A program made the position numbers and the translations under genes. From positions 4,920-68,919 of the forward strand of contig NZ_JALJRY010000035.1 of assembly GCF_024519455.1 (NCBI RefSeq): a DNA stretch of 64,000 bases. Direction: 5' to 3'. Every line of letters starts with the position of its first letter. Within the stretch, counting starts at the first letter, position 1. The stretch is from Streptomyces sp. STR69. Its GTDB lineage: Bacteria > Actinomycetota > Actinomycetes > Streptomycetales > Streptomycetaceae. The notes under the pieces were generated by a model. The model saw only the letters and a program-made list of their open reading frames with translations. It did no database searches and had not been told where the DNA came from. Shown piece by piece: positions 35,920 to 44,666 of the stretch.

Positions 35920-36834
35920 ATGGACACCAGACGTCTCTACTCGTTCATCAAGATCATCGACGCGGGGAGCATCACGCGCGCGGCCGACATCCTGCACATC
36001 GCCCAGCCGGCGCTGAGCCAGCAACTGTCCGCCCTTGAGGCGCAGTTCGGGCAGCAGCTACTGATCCGCAGCAAACGCGGGGTCGCCCCGACCGAGGCGG
36101 GCCGGGCGCTGTACCGGCACGCCCAGCTCATCCTGCGGCAGGTGGACCTCGCGCAGGCCGCCGTGGACGTCTCGGGCCGGGCCCCCGCGGGCAGCGTGTC
36201 GGTGGGCCTCGCGCCGTACAGCCTGGGCGCGGCCCTCGCGCTGCCGCTGCTCAAGAGCGTGCGCGAGCGCTACCCGGACATCCTGCTGCACATCAACGAG
36301 AACTTCGGCGGGGTGATCAGCGAGGCGATCATGACCGGCCGGATGGACATGGCGTTCATCTACGGCGCCGGGCCGCTGCGGGGTGTGCAGTTCGAGCCCG
36401 TCCGCACCGAGGACCTCTTCCTGATCGAGTGCCCCGGTGACACGGCGCCCCCGGGGCAGGGCGAGGTGCGGCTCGCGGAACTGGCGAGCCTGCCGCTGCT
36501 GTTGCCCAGCCGGATCCACACGATCCGGCAGGTGGTGGACGCGGCCTTCCAGCAGGCGTCGCTCCGGCTGAACGTGGTGGGCGAGGTGGAGTCGGCGCTG
36601 ACCCTCGTCAACGCGGTGGACGCGGGCCTCGGCGCGACGGTCCTGCCATGGTCGGCCGCGCGCGCCATTCTCGATGTCCGGGCCCTGTCCGTACGGCGGA
36701 TCGTGGAACCCGTCACCACGGTCAAACTGTCCGTGGTGACCTCGGACAATCAGCCGCTCTCGGAACCCGCGCTGGCCGTGCACGATCTGTTCCTGGAGCT
36801 GATCGACAGCGACAGGAATAAGGACGACCAATAG
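35920..36834 (+). CDS. LysR-family regulator of the pyroglutamate-type operon
   Basis: A 304-residue LTTR with N-terminal winged HTH (RRLYSFIKIIDAGSITRAADILHIAQPALSQQLSALEAQFG) and a C-terminal inducer-binding domain. It resembles Nac/CbnR-like members with the early-duplicated RLYSFIKI start. The ATG at 35920 follows GGAAGG. LTTRs typically activate a divergent operon in response to a pathway intermediate, so the pxpA operon is the likely target. The intergenic region has short AT-rich interrupted repeats (for example around 35785-35825) that could be its site, but no clear T-N11-A box stands out. Confidence 0.9.
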   Translation: MDTRRLYSFIKIIDAGSITRAADILHIAQPALSQQLSALEAQFGQQLLIRSKRGVAPTEAGRALYRHAQLILRQVDLAQAAVDVSGRAPAGSVSVGLAPYSLGAALALPLLKSVRERYPDILLHINENFGGVISEAIMTGRMDMAFIYGAGPLRGVQFEPVRTEDLFLIECPGDTAPPGQGEVRLAELASLPLLLPSRIHTIRQVVDAAFQQASLRLNVVGEVESALTLVNAVDAGLGATVLPWSAARAILDVRALSVRRIVEPVTTVKLSVVTSDNQPLSEPALAVHDLFLELIDSDRNKDDQ

Positions 36835-36958
36835 CGTCACACGAATCCGTTATTTGTTTCCGGTGACCGCCGGGGCTAGCTTTCTTCGAAACCTCTTGGC
36901 AACCACTTCGAAATCGTTCGCCCGGTCGGTAATACACGGCTCGTCACTGGAGAAGCAC

Positions 36959-37930
36959 ATGAAGAAGCGTGTCCTCGCCACCCGTGAAAACCTGCCCGGC
37001 CGAGGTCTGGACCGCCTCTCCGGGAGCGCGGAACTGGTGACCTGGCCCGGTGCAGGCAAGCCCGGACCCGCCGAACTCGCCGAACTCGCCCCCGGGGTGA
37101 GCGGTGTACTGGCCCTCGGCAACGACCCGGTCGACGGCGCCCTGATGGACGCGGCCGGCCCCTCGCTGCGCGTGATCGCGCTGGCCAGCATGGGCTTCGA
37201 CAACGTGGACCGGGCCGCCGCCGCCGAGCGCGGCATCGTCGTCACACACACGCCCCGCGTGCTCGCGGAGACCACCGCCGACCTCACCTTCGCGCTGATC
37301 CTCGCCGCCCGCCGCAGGCTCGGCGCGGCCGGGGCGAGCCTCGCGGACGGTTCCTGGGGACTGTTCCGCATGCACGACTACCTCGGCCTGGACGTCCACG
37401 GCGCCACCCTCGGCCTGATCGGCTACGGCCAGATCGGCCGCGCGGTGGCCCGCCGGGCGCACGGTTTCGGGATGCGGGTGATCCACCACGACCCGTACGC
37501 CCCGGACGACGACCTGTCGACCTCGGTCGGCCTGGCCGCGCTGCTGGCCGAGGCCGACGTCGTGTCGTTGCACGTACCGCTCACCGAGGAGACCCGCCAT
37601 CTGATCTCGGCCCGTGAGCTGGCCGCGATGAAGCCCACGGCCACGCTGGTCAGCACCTCGCGCGGCGGGGTCGTGGACGAGGAGGCGCTGCTCGACGCGG
37701 TCCGTGCGGGACGCCTGCACTCCGCCGGGCTCGATGTCTTCGAACGCGAGCCGATGGGACGGGAGTTGTCCCCGCTGGTCGCCGAGCCGAACGTGATCGC
37801 GCTCCCCCACATCGGATCGGCCACCGAGGCGACCCGGGCCGCGATGGTCGACCTGGCCGTCGACAACATCCTCGACGTGCTGGCCGAACGGCCCGCCCGT
37901 ACGCCTCTTCCGGGCAGTGCGGGGGTGTGA
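36959..37930 (+). CDS. D-isomer-specific 2-hydroxyacid dehydrogenase
   Basis: A 323-residue NAD(P)-dependent dehydrogenase. Rossmann motif GLIGYGQIGRAVARRA (GxGxxG), then the catalytic triad: Arg in TSRGGVVDEEAL, Glu in FEREP, His in LPHIGSAT. It interconverts a 2-oxoacid and the D-2-hydroxyacid. The ATG at 36959 has GGAGAAG upstream. It lies downstream of the LysR gene in the same direction, and given the neighbouring operon may reduce the 2-oxoacid formed there (inference). Confidence 0.9.
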   Translation: MKKRVLATRENLPGRGLDRLSGSAELVTWPGAGKPGPAELAELAPGVSGVLALGNDPVDGALMDAAGPSLRVIALASMGFDNVDRAAAAERGIVVTHTPRVLAETTADLTFALILAARRRLGAAGASLADGSWGLFRMHDYLGLDVHGATLGLIGYGQIGRAVARRAHGFGMRVIHHDPYAPDDDLSTSVGLAALLAEADVVSLHVPLTEETRHLISARELAAMKPTATLVSTSRGGVVDEEALLDAVRAGRLHSAGLDVFEREPMGRELSPLVAEPNVIALPHIGSATEATRAAMVDLAVDNILDVLAERPARTPLPGSAGV

Positions 37931-37944
37931 GTCAGGAGACGGCG

Positions 37945-37986
37945 AAAACTACACAAGCAACTTGGCAAAGTTACTTGTGTAGTTTT
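37945..37986. promoter_or_regulatory. Large palindromic operator upstream of marR
   Basis: Arms of 18 bp (37945-37962 and 37969-37986) match at 17 of 18 positions around a 6-nt centre; the core is ACTACACAAG with CTTGTGTAGT. It ends 12 bp before the marR start, so autoregulation of the marR-MFS-hydrolase operon is likely. Confidence 0.75.
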
Positions 37987-37997
37987 ACGGTGGGGTC

Positions 37998-38468
37998 ATG
38001 AACACGAACCCCGGGCCGCCGCCGACGGTCGCCACCGCGCAACGGCTCAGCGACGCGATCATCCGGCTGCGGGCACGGCTGCGCACCGAGTCGGGGCAGC
38101 ACGCGACCGGTCTCACGCCCACCCAGCTCGCCGTGCTGGGGAGCGTCGTACGGGAAGGACCCGTCACGGCGGCGCGGCTGGCCGCGCTGGAGCGGGTCAG
38201 CGCGCAGTCCATCGCGCAGAGTCTCGCCGTACTGAAGGCCGCCGGGCTGGTGCACAGCGAGCCCGACGCGCGGGACGGCCGCAAGAAGCTGATGAGCGCC
38301 GACCCGTCCGCCGCCGAGCTGATCGACAAGCTGCTCAGGGGCCGCGCCACCTTCCTGGCCAGGGCCATCGATCAGCTCGTCGCCCCAAAGGAGCGGAAGG
38401 ACGTCGACAAGGCCATCGAGCTGCTGGAGCGCCTCGCCGGGGCCGAGCTGGACGACGGCCGCATATGA
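37998..38468 (+). CDS. MarR-family transcriptional regulator
   Basis: A 156-residue winged-helix regulator: HATGLTPTQLAVLGSVVREGPVTAARLAALERVSAQSIAQSLAVL is the DNA-binding part, AAGLVHSEPDARDGRKKLMSA the wing. No cysteine is present, so it responds to a ligand, not redox. A large palindrome overlaps its promoter. Its stop overlaps the MFS start (ATGA), so it is co-transcribed with the transporter it probably controls. Confidence 0.92.
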   Translation: MNTNPGPPPTVATAQRLSDAIIRLRARLRTESGQHATGLTPTQLAVLGSVVREGPVTAARLAALERVSAQSIAQSLAVLKAAGLVHSEPDARDGRKKLMSADPSAAELIDKLLRGRATFLARAIDQLVAPKERKDVDKAIELLERLAGAELDDGRI

Positions 38469-39925
38469 GGACCGACGCCGCCAAAGCCGTCGCCGCGGCC
38501 CGCGACCTCGCGCGCAAGCCCTTCACCTGGACCTTCACGACCCCGCTCTATGTGGGCGCGAGCCTCAACCCGGTCAACAGCTCCATCATCGCGACGGCCC
38601 TGGTGCCGATCGCCACCGAGCTGCATGTCCCGGTCGGCAGCACCGCCGTACTGGTCTCCTCGCTCTATCTGGCCAGCGCCATCGCGCAGCCCACCGCCGG
38701 CAAGCTGGCGGAGGTGCTCGGAGCGCGCCGGATCTTCCTGGCCGGGATCGTGCTGGTGCTGCTCGGCGGTGTCGTCGGGGGCCTCGGCCAGAACCTGGCG
38801 ATGCTGACCGTCGCCCGGGTCCTGGTGGGCATCGGCACCTCGGCCGCGTTCCCCTGCGCGATGGTGCTGATCCGGCGCCGAGCCCAGGACGCCGGTCTCG
38901 ACGCCCCGCCGGGCGGAGTGCTCGGCGGGATCGCGATCGCGGGCATGGCCACGGCCGCCGTCGGCCCGCCGATCGGCGGACTGCTGGTCGGCGCGGCCGG
39001 CTGGCGCTGGGCGTTCCTGATCAACATCCCGGTCACCGCGATGGCGATGGTGATGGCGGTGCGCTGGCTGCCCAAGGACCCCGTGCTCGACCGCGCGGAC
39101 CGGCGTTTCCGCACGGTCGCCGACCGGATCGACCTGCCCGGCATCCTCGGTTTCGCCGTGACGATGAGCGCGCTGGTCGTCTTCCTGATGAACCTCCCCC
39201 GGCTCGACCGGCCCGCCCTCGCCGTCTTCGTCCTGGCCGCCGTACCCACCGTCCGCTGGGAACTGCGCAGGACCACGCCGTTCTTCGACTTCCGCGGCCT
39301 CGCCGCCAACGGCGCCCTCACCCGCACCTATCTGCGCCAGGGGCTCACCCTGCTCGGCACCTACTCCGTGATGTACGGCATGACGCAGTGGATGGAGGCC
39401 GCGCACGGATACTCCACCGTCACGGCGGGACTCCTGCTGCTGCCGATGGGCGCCGTCTCCGCGCTGCTCTCGCGCCCGCTGGCCAGCCGCAATCTGGTGC
39501 GCGGCCCGCTGATCGTCTCGGCGGTGACCATGCTGATCGGCTCGGCCGGGATCATGCTGCTCACCTCGGACAGCCCGGCGATCGCGCTCGTGCTGGTCTC
39601 GCTGATCTTCGGCGTCACCTCGGCCACCACCACCGTGGGCAACCAGACCGCCCTGTACCTCGCCGCGCCGCCGGACCAGATCGGCACCGCCTCCGGGCTG
39701 TTCCGGACCTTCGGCTACCTCGGGACGATCACGTCCGCCGTGATCGGCGGGATCGTCTTCCGCGACGGCGCGAGCGACCACGGTCTGCACATCCTCGGCC
39801 TCGTGCTGGTCGGGGCGGGCGTCGTGGTCCTCCTGCTGACCGTACTGGACCGCCGGCTGATGGGCCGCGACACGACCGACTCCCCCGCACATACGGAAAA
39901 CCCCACCAAGGAGAACCTCGCGTGA
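38465..39925 (+). CDS. MFS exporter (DHA2-like)
   Basis: A 486-residue transporter with about 14 predicted helices. The first helix PLYVGASLNPVNSSIIATALVPIA and motif SSLYLASAIAQPTAGKLAEVLGARRIFLAG are typical of drug:H+ antiporters; the motif-C-like GPPIGGLLVGAAGWRWAFLINIP is clear. A long loop (~residues 198-222) is charged. Encoded between marR and a small hydrolase with overlapping starts and stops, it should export a compound that induces the MarR regulator; the substrate is unknown. Confidence 0.9.
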   Translation: MRTDAAKAVAAARDLARKPFTWTFTTPLYVGASLNPVNSSIIATALVPIATELHVPVGSTAVLVSSLYLASAIAQPTAGKLAEVLGARRIFLAGIVLVLLGGVVGGLGQNLAMLTVARVLVGIGTSAAFPCAMVLIRRRAQDAGLDAPPGGVLGGIAIAGMATAAVGPPIGGLLVGAAGWRWAFLINIPVTAMAMVMAVRWLPKDPVLDRADRRFRTVADRIDLPGILGFAVTMSALVVFLMNLPRLDRPALAVFVLAAVPTVRWELRRTTPFFDFRGLAANGALTRTYLRQGLTLLGTYSVMYGMTQWMEAAHGYSTVTAGLLLLPMGAVSALLSRPLASRNLVRGPLIVSAVTMLIGSAGIMLLTSDSPAIALVLVSLIFGVTSATTTVGNQTALYLAAPPDQIGTASGLFRTFGYLGTITSAVIGGIVFRDGASDHGLHILGLVLVGAGVVVLLLTVLDRRLMGRDTTDSPAHTENPTKENLA

Positions 39926-40518
39926 GCACCACCCCCCTCCCCACAATCGACCCCGAGCGCACCGCCCTGCTGGTCATGGACTTCCAGAACGGGATCGTCC
40001 CGATCGCCCCCGACTCCGACGCGCTCGTCCAGCGGGTCAAGGGCTCCATCGCCGACGTCCGCGCGGCCGGCGGCACCATCGGCTACGTCCGCGTCGCCTT
40101 CACCGAGGACGACTGGGCGGCGGTCCCCGAGCACAGCGCGTCCTTCAGCGCGGTCGCCGGGGCGAAGATGCTGCACCACGAGGACGTTTCGACCCAGATC
40201 GACGAGCGGCTCGCCCCCGAGGACGGCGACGTCGTCGTCCGCAAGATCCGCTACGGCTCCGGCTCCACGACCGATCTCCACCAGCAGCTGGGCGAGCGGG
40301 GCATCGACACCCTGGTGCTCGCCGGGATCAGCACCAGCGGTGTCGTCCTGTCCACCGTCATGGACGCCGCCGACCGCGACTACCGCGTCCTCGTCCTGTC
40401 CGACGGCGTCGCCGACCCGGACGCCGAGACCCACCGGGTGCTGGTCGAGAAGGTGTTCCCGTCCCGCGCCCGGGTCATCGACACGGCGGCGCTACGAGAG
40501 CTGCTGCGCTCCGCCTGA
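39922..40518 (+). CDS. Isochorismatase-fold protein lacking the catalytic cysteine
   Basis: A 198-residue protein with the cysteine-hydrolase/isochorismatase fold. The Asp strand (TALLVMDFQNGIVP) and Lys strand (DVVVRKIRYGSGS) are present. Where most members have Thr-Asp-x-Cys, this one reads LAGISTSGVVLST, with V141 at the Cys position; isochorismatases without Cys can still act as aryl-type vinyl-ether hydrolases. The GTG at 39922 overlaps the MFS stop. Its 3' end overlaps the convergent sigma-factor gene by 27 bp. Function in the marR-MFS operon is unknown. Confidence 0.85.
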   Translation: MSTTPLPTIDPERTALLVMDFQNGIVPIAPDSDALVQRVKGSIADVRAAGGTIGYVRVAFTEDDWAAVPEHSASFSAVAGAKMLHHEDVSTQIDERLAPEDGDVVVRKIRYGSGSTTDLHQQLGERGIDTLVLAGISTSGVVLSTVMDAADRDYRVLVLSDGVADPDAETHRVLVEKVFPSRARVIDTAALRELLRSA

Positions 40519-41451
40519 CGGGGTCCCCGGGAAGACCACCCGGAGCTTCCGCACCCGCCCGTCCTGCCGGAACATCAGCCAGGCGAGGCTGGGCGGGCAG
40601 GGGTTGGAGATGCCGGCGGGGTTGACGGCCTCCATCTCCCAGATGGCGATGTCGCGGCTGGCCACGACATGGCGCAGATGCTGGGTCACGCCCTTGGTCC
40701 GGGTCTCCCGCATGGCCGGGAAGGGATGGACGCGTCCGCCCTCCTTGTTGAGGACGCCGACCAGTTCGGTCTCCGCCGGCCACAACTCCAGGATCTCACC
40801 GGGCAGTTGACCGCGCATGGCACCGTCCAGCGTGACCTCGGCCTCCTGCCGGCTGTCCTCGGTGATCGCGGCGGCGTCCTCGTGGCCCTGCGTCCGGGTG
40901 GACAGCAGCACCTTGGCCATCTTCGCCCTGGCCTGGTTGAGCCGGCTGCGCACGGTGCCGACCGGCACCTCGCAGGCCTCGGCGATCTCCTGGTACGAGG
41001 TGATCCCGCTGAAGTGCCGCAGCATCAGCACCAGCCGCTGCTGCTGCGGCAGTTCCTCCACCGCGTCCCAGATCCAGTCCCGCATCGCGTGCTGCTCGAT
41101 CAGCCGCTCGGGATGCGACGGCCCGTCGTCACGCGACCGCAGCTGCTCCAGCCCGTCGAGGCCGGGCAACTCCCGGTTGGCCCTGAGCCGCATCCGCGCG
41201 GAGTTCCGCACGATCGCCCGCAGCCACGCCCCCACGGCCGCGGGCTCCCGTACGTCACCGATGCGCCGGAGCGCGGTCAGGGCGGCATCCTGTACGGCGT
41301 CCTCGGCGTCGGGGCCGTAGCCGAGCAGGCTCAACGCGACCGCGCGCATGGGCGCCTGATGGCGTGTCAGCAAGAGTCCCAGGGCGCCGGAGTCGCCCGC
41401 CTGGGCCCTGCGGGTGAGTTCCTCGTCCGTGGGGTGGTTGAGGGGCACCAT
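40492..41451 (-). CDS. ECF sigma factor with C-terminal SnoaL-like extension
   Basis: About 319 residues. Residues ~8-75 are sigma region 2 (LGLLLTRHQAPMRAVALSLLGYGPDAEDAVQDAALTALRRIG), ~120-175 region 4 (LPQQQRLVLMLRHFSGITSYQEIAEACEVPVGTVRSRLNQ). The final ~115 residues (from AMRGQLPGEILELWPAE) look like a NTF2/SnoaL-like domain, as in extended ECF groups where it regulates activity without a separate anti-sigma. ATG 41451 is chosen since region 2 begins just after it and GGAGG lies 10 nt upstream; ATGs at 41478 and 41511 are alternatives. Transcribed after the carotenoid oxygenase gene. Confidence 0.85.
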   Translation of the reverse strand: MVPLNHPTDEELTRRAQAGDSGALGLLLTRHQAPMRAVALSLLGYGPDAEDAVQDAALTALRRIGDVREPAAVGAWLRAIVRNSARMRLRANRELPGLDGLEQLRSRDDGPSHPERLIEQHAMRDWIWDAVEELPQQQRLVLMLRHFSGITSYQEIAEACEVPVGTVRSRLNQARAKMAKVLLSTRTQGHEDAAAITEDSRQEAEVTLDGAMRGQLPGEILELWPAETELVGVLNKEGGRVHPFPAMRETRTKGVTQHLRHVVASRDIAIWEMEAVNPAGISNPCPPSLAWLMFRQDGRVRKLRVVFPGTPSGGAQQLS

Positions 41452-41571
41452 GAATCCGAAGCCTCCATGACGACGCATCGCGAACGGAGTGCTGCCAGGG
41501 ACCTCGTGCATCGGGTCGAGGGGCCCCTGCCGAGGAAGATACGCCGGAGCGGCTCCCCGGCAAGGGCGTTC

Positions 41572-42966
41572 TCAGTCCTCGGACCGGGTGCCGGGCTCGG
41601 GCAGCCAGCTGCCGTGGAAGCCGGACGGAACCGGGTACGGCAGTTCCACGACCGCCTGCACCGAGAGGTCCGCGGCGTCGAGGACGAGGAGTTCGCCCGC
41701 CGCTCCGTCGTCGTCCGAGAGGAGCGACAGGAGCCAGCCCTCGTCCTCGGCGGTGCCGTCGGCCGCGGGGACGAAGACGGCTTCGCCGGAGTAGCGGCTG
41801 CCGGGCGTCTTATGGACGTCATCGGTCTGGCGCGCGAGGTCGTGCTTGGCGATGCCGTCGCCGTTGACCGTGTAGAGGTAGCGGTTCGGGCGCCCGGTGA
41901 GGGTCTCGTTGTGGGTGGGGAACTCGGCTTCGCGGTCGTCGAGTTGGGACTCGAAGACCCGGCCGGCCACCGGGTCCAGGATCCACCGGTACAGCACGGA
42001 CGGCGCCTGGGTGTGGCCCGGTTCCCGCACCCCGACCCGCCCGCTCGGCACGCCGGGGGCGCCCGAACCGGTGGGCCCGCCGATGTCGCCCCAGACCTTC
42101 CGGAACCCGGCGTCGTCGTAGCGCACCGCGTCCAGCACCACCCGGCCCTGCGGGTCCTCATAGGCGTTGCCCACATGGAAGACGTAGCAGGGGTCGACGT
42201 CGAACCAGCGCACCTCGGTGCTGCCGGGCTCGCGCGACATGATCCCGATCCGGGCGCCGTACGCCTCGGCCCACTGGTACGGCATGCCGCCGCGCCCGGC
42301 GAGTCCGGCGTCGAAGACCACGGGCAGGTCCATCCACACGATGTGGTGCTCGGTGATGGCGAAGTCGTGCATCATCGTCGGGCCCGGCACGTCGATCGGC
42401 CGGCTGTCGAGCAGCTCGCCCTCCGGGGTGACCCGGTGGTAGGTGAGGTAGGGCGGCGCGAACCCGGTCCCGAACAGGTGGAGTTCACCGGTGACCGGGT
42501 CCTCCTTGGGGTGCGCGGTCATCGCGGTGGTGAGCTTCCCGCCGAAGTCGTACGGCCCGACGGTGTCCAGCTCCGGAGTGACCCAGTAGGGCAGGCCGAC
42601 CTCGCACAGCGCGAGCACGGTGTCGGCGTGCCGGATCACATGGGTGTTGGCGGGTGTCGCGGCGAGGTCGATGCTGAAGTCCTCGCGGACGAAGGGGTGG
42701 CCCTCCAACTCCCTGGTGCGGACCCACCTGTTGCGGTACCACTCGGCGCGGCCGTCGCGCAGCCGGATGCCGTGCAGCATGCCGGGGCCGGTGAACCAGT
42801 GACCCTTGTCCTCGCCGGGCAGCGGGTTGGGGCCGTTGCGCAGATAGCGGCCGTCCAGCTCCGGCGGCAGGGTGCCGCGCACGGTGAGCTGGGCGGCGGT
42901 GTGCTCCTCGGGGACCGGGGCGAAGCGGCCCCGGAGATACAGCGGAACGGTTGTCTCGTCGGTCAT
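41572..42966 (-). CDS. Carotenoid cleavage oxygenase family protein
   Basis: A 464-residue RPE65/carotenoid oxygenase. The four iron-binding histidines are visible: H152 (MTAHPKED), H200 (MMHDFA), H264 (YVFHVGNAYED) and H451 (GFHGSWLPEPG). GRYLRNGPNPLP is the family N-terminal signature. These seven-bladed propeller enzymes cleave carotenoids, apocarotenoids or stilbene-like double bonds with O2. No carotenoid biosynthesis gene is nearby, so it may act on a phenylpropanoid or an external apocarotenoid. The ATG at 42966 has AAGGAAAG. The 149 bases upstream hold no convincing gene. Confidence 0.93.
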   Translation of the reverse strand: MTDETTVPLYLRGRFAPVPEEHTAAQLTVRGTLPPELDGRYLRNGPNPLPGEDKGHWFTGPGMLHGIRLRDGRAEWYRNRWVRTRELEGHPFVREDFSIDLAATPANTHVIRHADTVLALCEVGLPYWVTPELDTVGPYDFGGKLTTAMTAHPKEDPVTGELHLFGTGFAPPYLTYHRVTPEGELLDSRPIDVPGPTMMHDFAITEHHIVWMDLPVVFDAGLAGRGGMPYQWAEAYGARIGIMSREPGSTEVRWFDVDPCYVFHVGNAYEDPQGRVVLDAVRYDDAGFRKVWGDIGGPTGSGAPGVPSGRVGVREPGHTQAPSVLYRWILDPVAGRVFESQLDDREAEFPTHNETLTGRPNRYLYTVNGDGIAKHDLARQTDDVHKTPGSRYSGEAVFVPAADGTAEDEGWLLSLLSDDDGAAGELLVLDAADLSVQAVVELPYPVPSGFHGSWLPEPGTRSED

Positions 42967-43115
42967 CGGTGCTTTCCTTGTCGAGCCGTGCACCCGAACC
43001 GCGTTGGTCCGGGCGGGAGTTGGCCGTGGCGGCGGACACCCGCCGGGCGTCCGCCGCCGCGGTTGCGACGGCCGCGCTGAGCACCGCGGCCGCCACGACT
43101 GCCTGCGGAGTGGCC

Positions 43116-43826
43116 TCACGCGGTGGTGCCGGACGCCGCCTTCCCGATGAACGCGGCGACCTCGGCGGGCTTGGACACGTACACGGCGTGGCTGCCGCCG
43201 GTCTCGGCGACCGTGGCACCGGCGCGCTCGGCCATGGCGCGCTGGGCGGGCGGCGGGATCATGCGGTCGTCGGTGGCGACCAGGTAGAAGGCCGGCTTGC
43301 TGCGCCACGCGGGCCGGGTGACCGCACCGCCCAACGCGTCCAGTCCCCACGGCACTTGGGAGTCGGCGAGGAACCGGGCGTCGGCGGCGGGCAGGTCCCC
43401 GGCGAAGGACGCGGCGAACTTCTCCCGGTCGAGGAAGAGGAAGCCGTCGACGGGCGGCAGGATGGGCGGCACGGGGGCCCCGGGCGGCGGGTCGGCGATG
43501 AGGGTGTTCACCGACTCGCCCTTGTCGGGCGCGAAGGCCGCGATGTAGACGAGCGCCGACACGTTCTCGTGGTTCCCGGCCTCGGAGATCACGGCGCCGC
43601 CGTAGGAGTGTCCGACGAGTACCGTCGGGCCGTCCTGGGCGTCGAGGACCCGTTTGGTCATGGCGACGTCGCCTTCGAGGGACAGGGTGGGGTTCTGGAC
43701 GACGCTGACGTGGTGGCCGTCGGCGCGGAGTGCGTCGTAGACGCCCCGCCAGCCGGATCCGTCGACGAATCCGCCGTGCACGAGGACGATGTTCCGCGCT
43801 GTGGCGGCTTCCTGTGTGGTGCTCAC
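43116..43826 (-). CDS. Alpha/beta hydrolase
   Basis: A 236-residue alpha/beta hydrolase. NIVLVHGGFVDGSGWRGVYDAL carries the oxyanion HG, the nucleophile elbow is LVGHSYGGAVI (S74), the acid is likely the Asp in ATDDRMIPP, and the base is His in GGSHAVYVS. Similar to short esterases of the AB_hydrolase_6 group, cytoplasmic with no signal peptide. Located between a membrane protein and the carotenoid oxygenase in one leftward run, it could act on an ester linked to the same substrate (inference). Confidence 0.9.
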   Translation of the reverse strand: MSTTQEAATARNIVLVHGGFVDGSGWRGVYDALRADGHHVSVVQNPTLSLEGDVAMTKRVLDAQDGPTVLVGHSYGGAVISEAGNHENVSALVYIAAFAPDKGESVNTLIADPPPGAPVPPILPPVDGFLFLDREKFAASFAGDLPAADARFLADSQVPWGLDALGGAVTRPAWRSKPAFYLVATDDRMIPPPAQRAMAERAGATVAETGGSHAVYVSKPAEVAAFIGKAASGTTA

Positions 43827-43916
43827 GATGCGCCAACTCCTTCGTGGGGGTGAGTACTTGGTGTCGAGAGGTCGTGAAGTCGCGGTACGGGGACGGTCGT
43901 CGGCCGTCCGGCCGGG

Positions 43917-44501
43917 CTACGGGACGGCCCGCACCGGCGGTTGTTGGGCCAGGGCCATGAGCCGTGCCTGGACGCGGGCGGGATAGACCTTCGTGAAGAC
44001 CGCGGGACCGACGAGCCCGACGACATGGGCGGTGATGCCGACCCACGCCGGGGCGTCCACCGCGCCGGCGACGGCCAGGCTGACGGCGATGAAGGTGAAG
44101 CCGGCTCCCCAGGCGCTGGTGACGTAGTTGTTGAACTGGAGGAACCCCGGCGTGTCCCAGTACTCGCGGGGGGTCTGCCGCTTGGCGATCCCCAGCGTGA
44201 AGGGGCTCCAGACCACCAGGCTTCCCCAGGCGGTGCCGCCCAGCCAGACGAAGGAGATGACGTCGGTGTGGTCGGCCAGCGACGATTCCGGCCTGGCGAG
44301 GGCGACGGCGCCGATCACCACGAAATAGGCGAGGGTGCTGATCTCCAGGACCAGGGCGTCGAAGCCGACCCCGCGGCGACGGTCGTTCAGCATCATCAGC
44401 AGCCCCGTGACGAGACCGCCGAGCGCGCCCCAGCGCCAGTCGAAGGACGTCAGGACGCCGGCGACGATCCAGGGGGCGAATCCGGGCAGATAAGCCAACA
44501 T
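43917..44501 (-). CDS. Membrane protein of unknown function
   Basis: A 194-residue protein with about five transmembrane helices: LAYLPGFAPWIVAGVLTSFD, WGALGGLVTGLLMML, VLEISTLAYFVVIGAVALA, FVWLGGTAWGSLVVWSP and AGFTFIAVSLAVAGAVDA. A conserved-looking WDTPGFLQFNNYVTSAWG lies between helices 4 and 5. I do not recognise the family. The ATG at 44501 follows GAGGAA. First gene of the leftward run with the hydrolase, carotenoid oxygenase and sigma factor. Confidence 0.75.
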   Translation of the reverse strand: MLAYLPGFAPWIVAGVLTSFDWRWGALGGLVTGLLMMLNDRRRGVGFDALVLEISTLAYFVVIGAVALARPESSLADHTDVISFVWLGGTAWGSLVVWSPFTLGIAKRQTPREYWDTPGFLQFNNYVTSAWGAGFTFIAVSLAVAGAVDAPAWVGITAHVVGLVGPAVFTKVYPARVQARLMALAQQPPVRAVP

Positions 44502-44666
44502 TGATTGTTCCTCGGTGGAATGGAGTGGACGCCGACTAGATGCACGGCGGCCCTCGAAGTTCGAACCCCGCTTTGTGACGCTCGCCATATGACCGTCGAC
44601 CGCTAACCGGATGAATCTATCCACTTAATGTAGGGTGGCGAACGAGACCTGTCGAGAGGAGTTCCC

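Noticed and set aside
41572-42966. Carotenoid biosynthetic cluster
   Set aside because: Only a cleavage oxygenase is present; no phytoene synthase, desaturase or cyclase is nearby.
42967-43115. Possible small gene between carotenoid oxygenase and hydrolase
   Set aside because: All frames give Ala/Arg/Pro-rich low-complexity peptides and no ribosome site.
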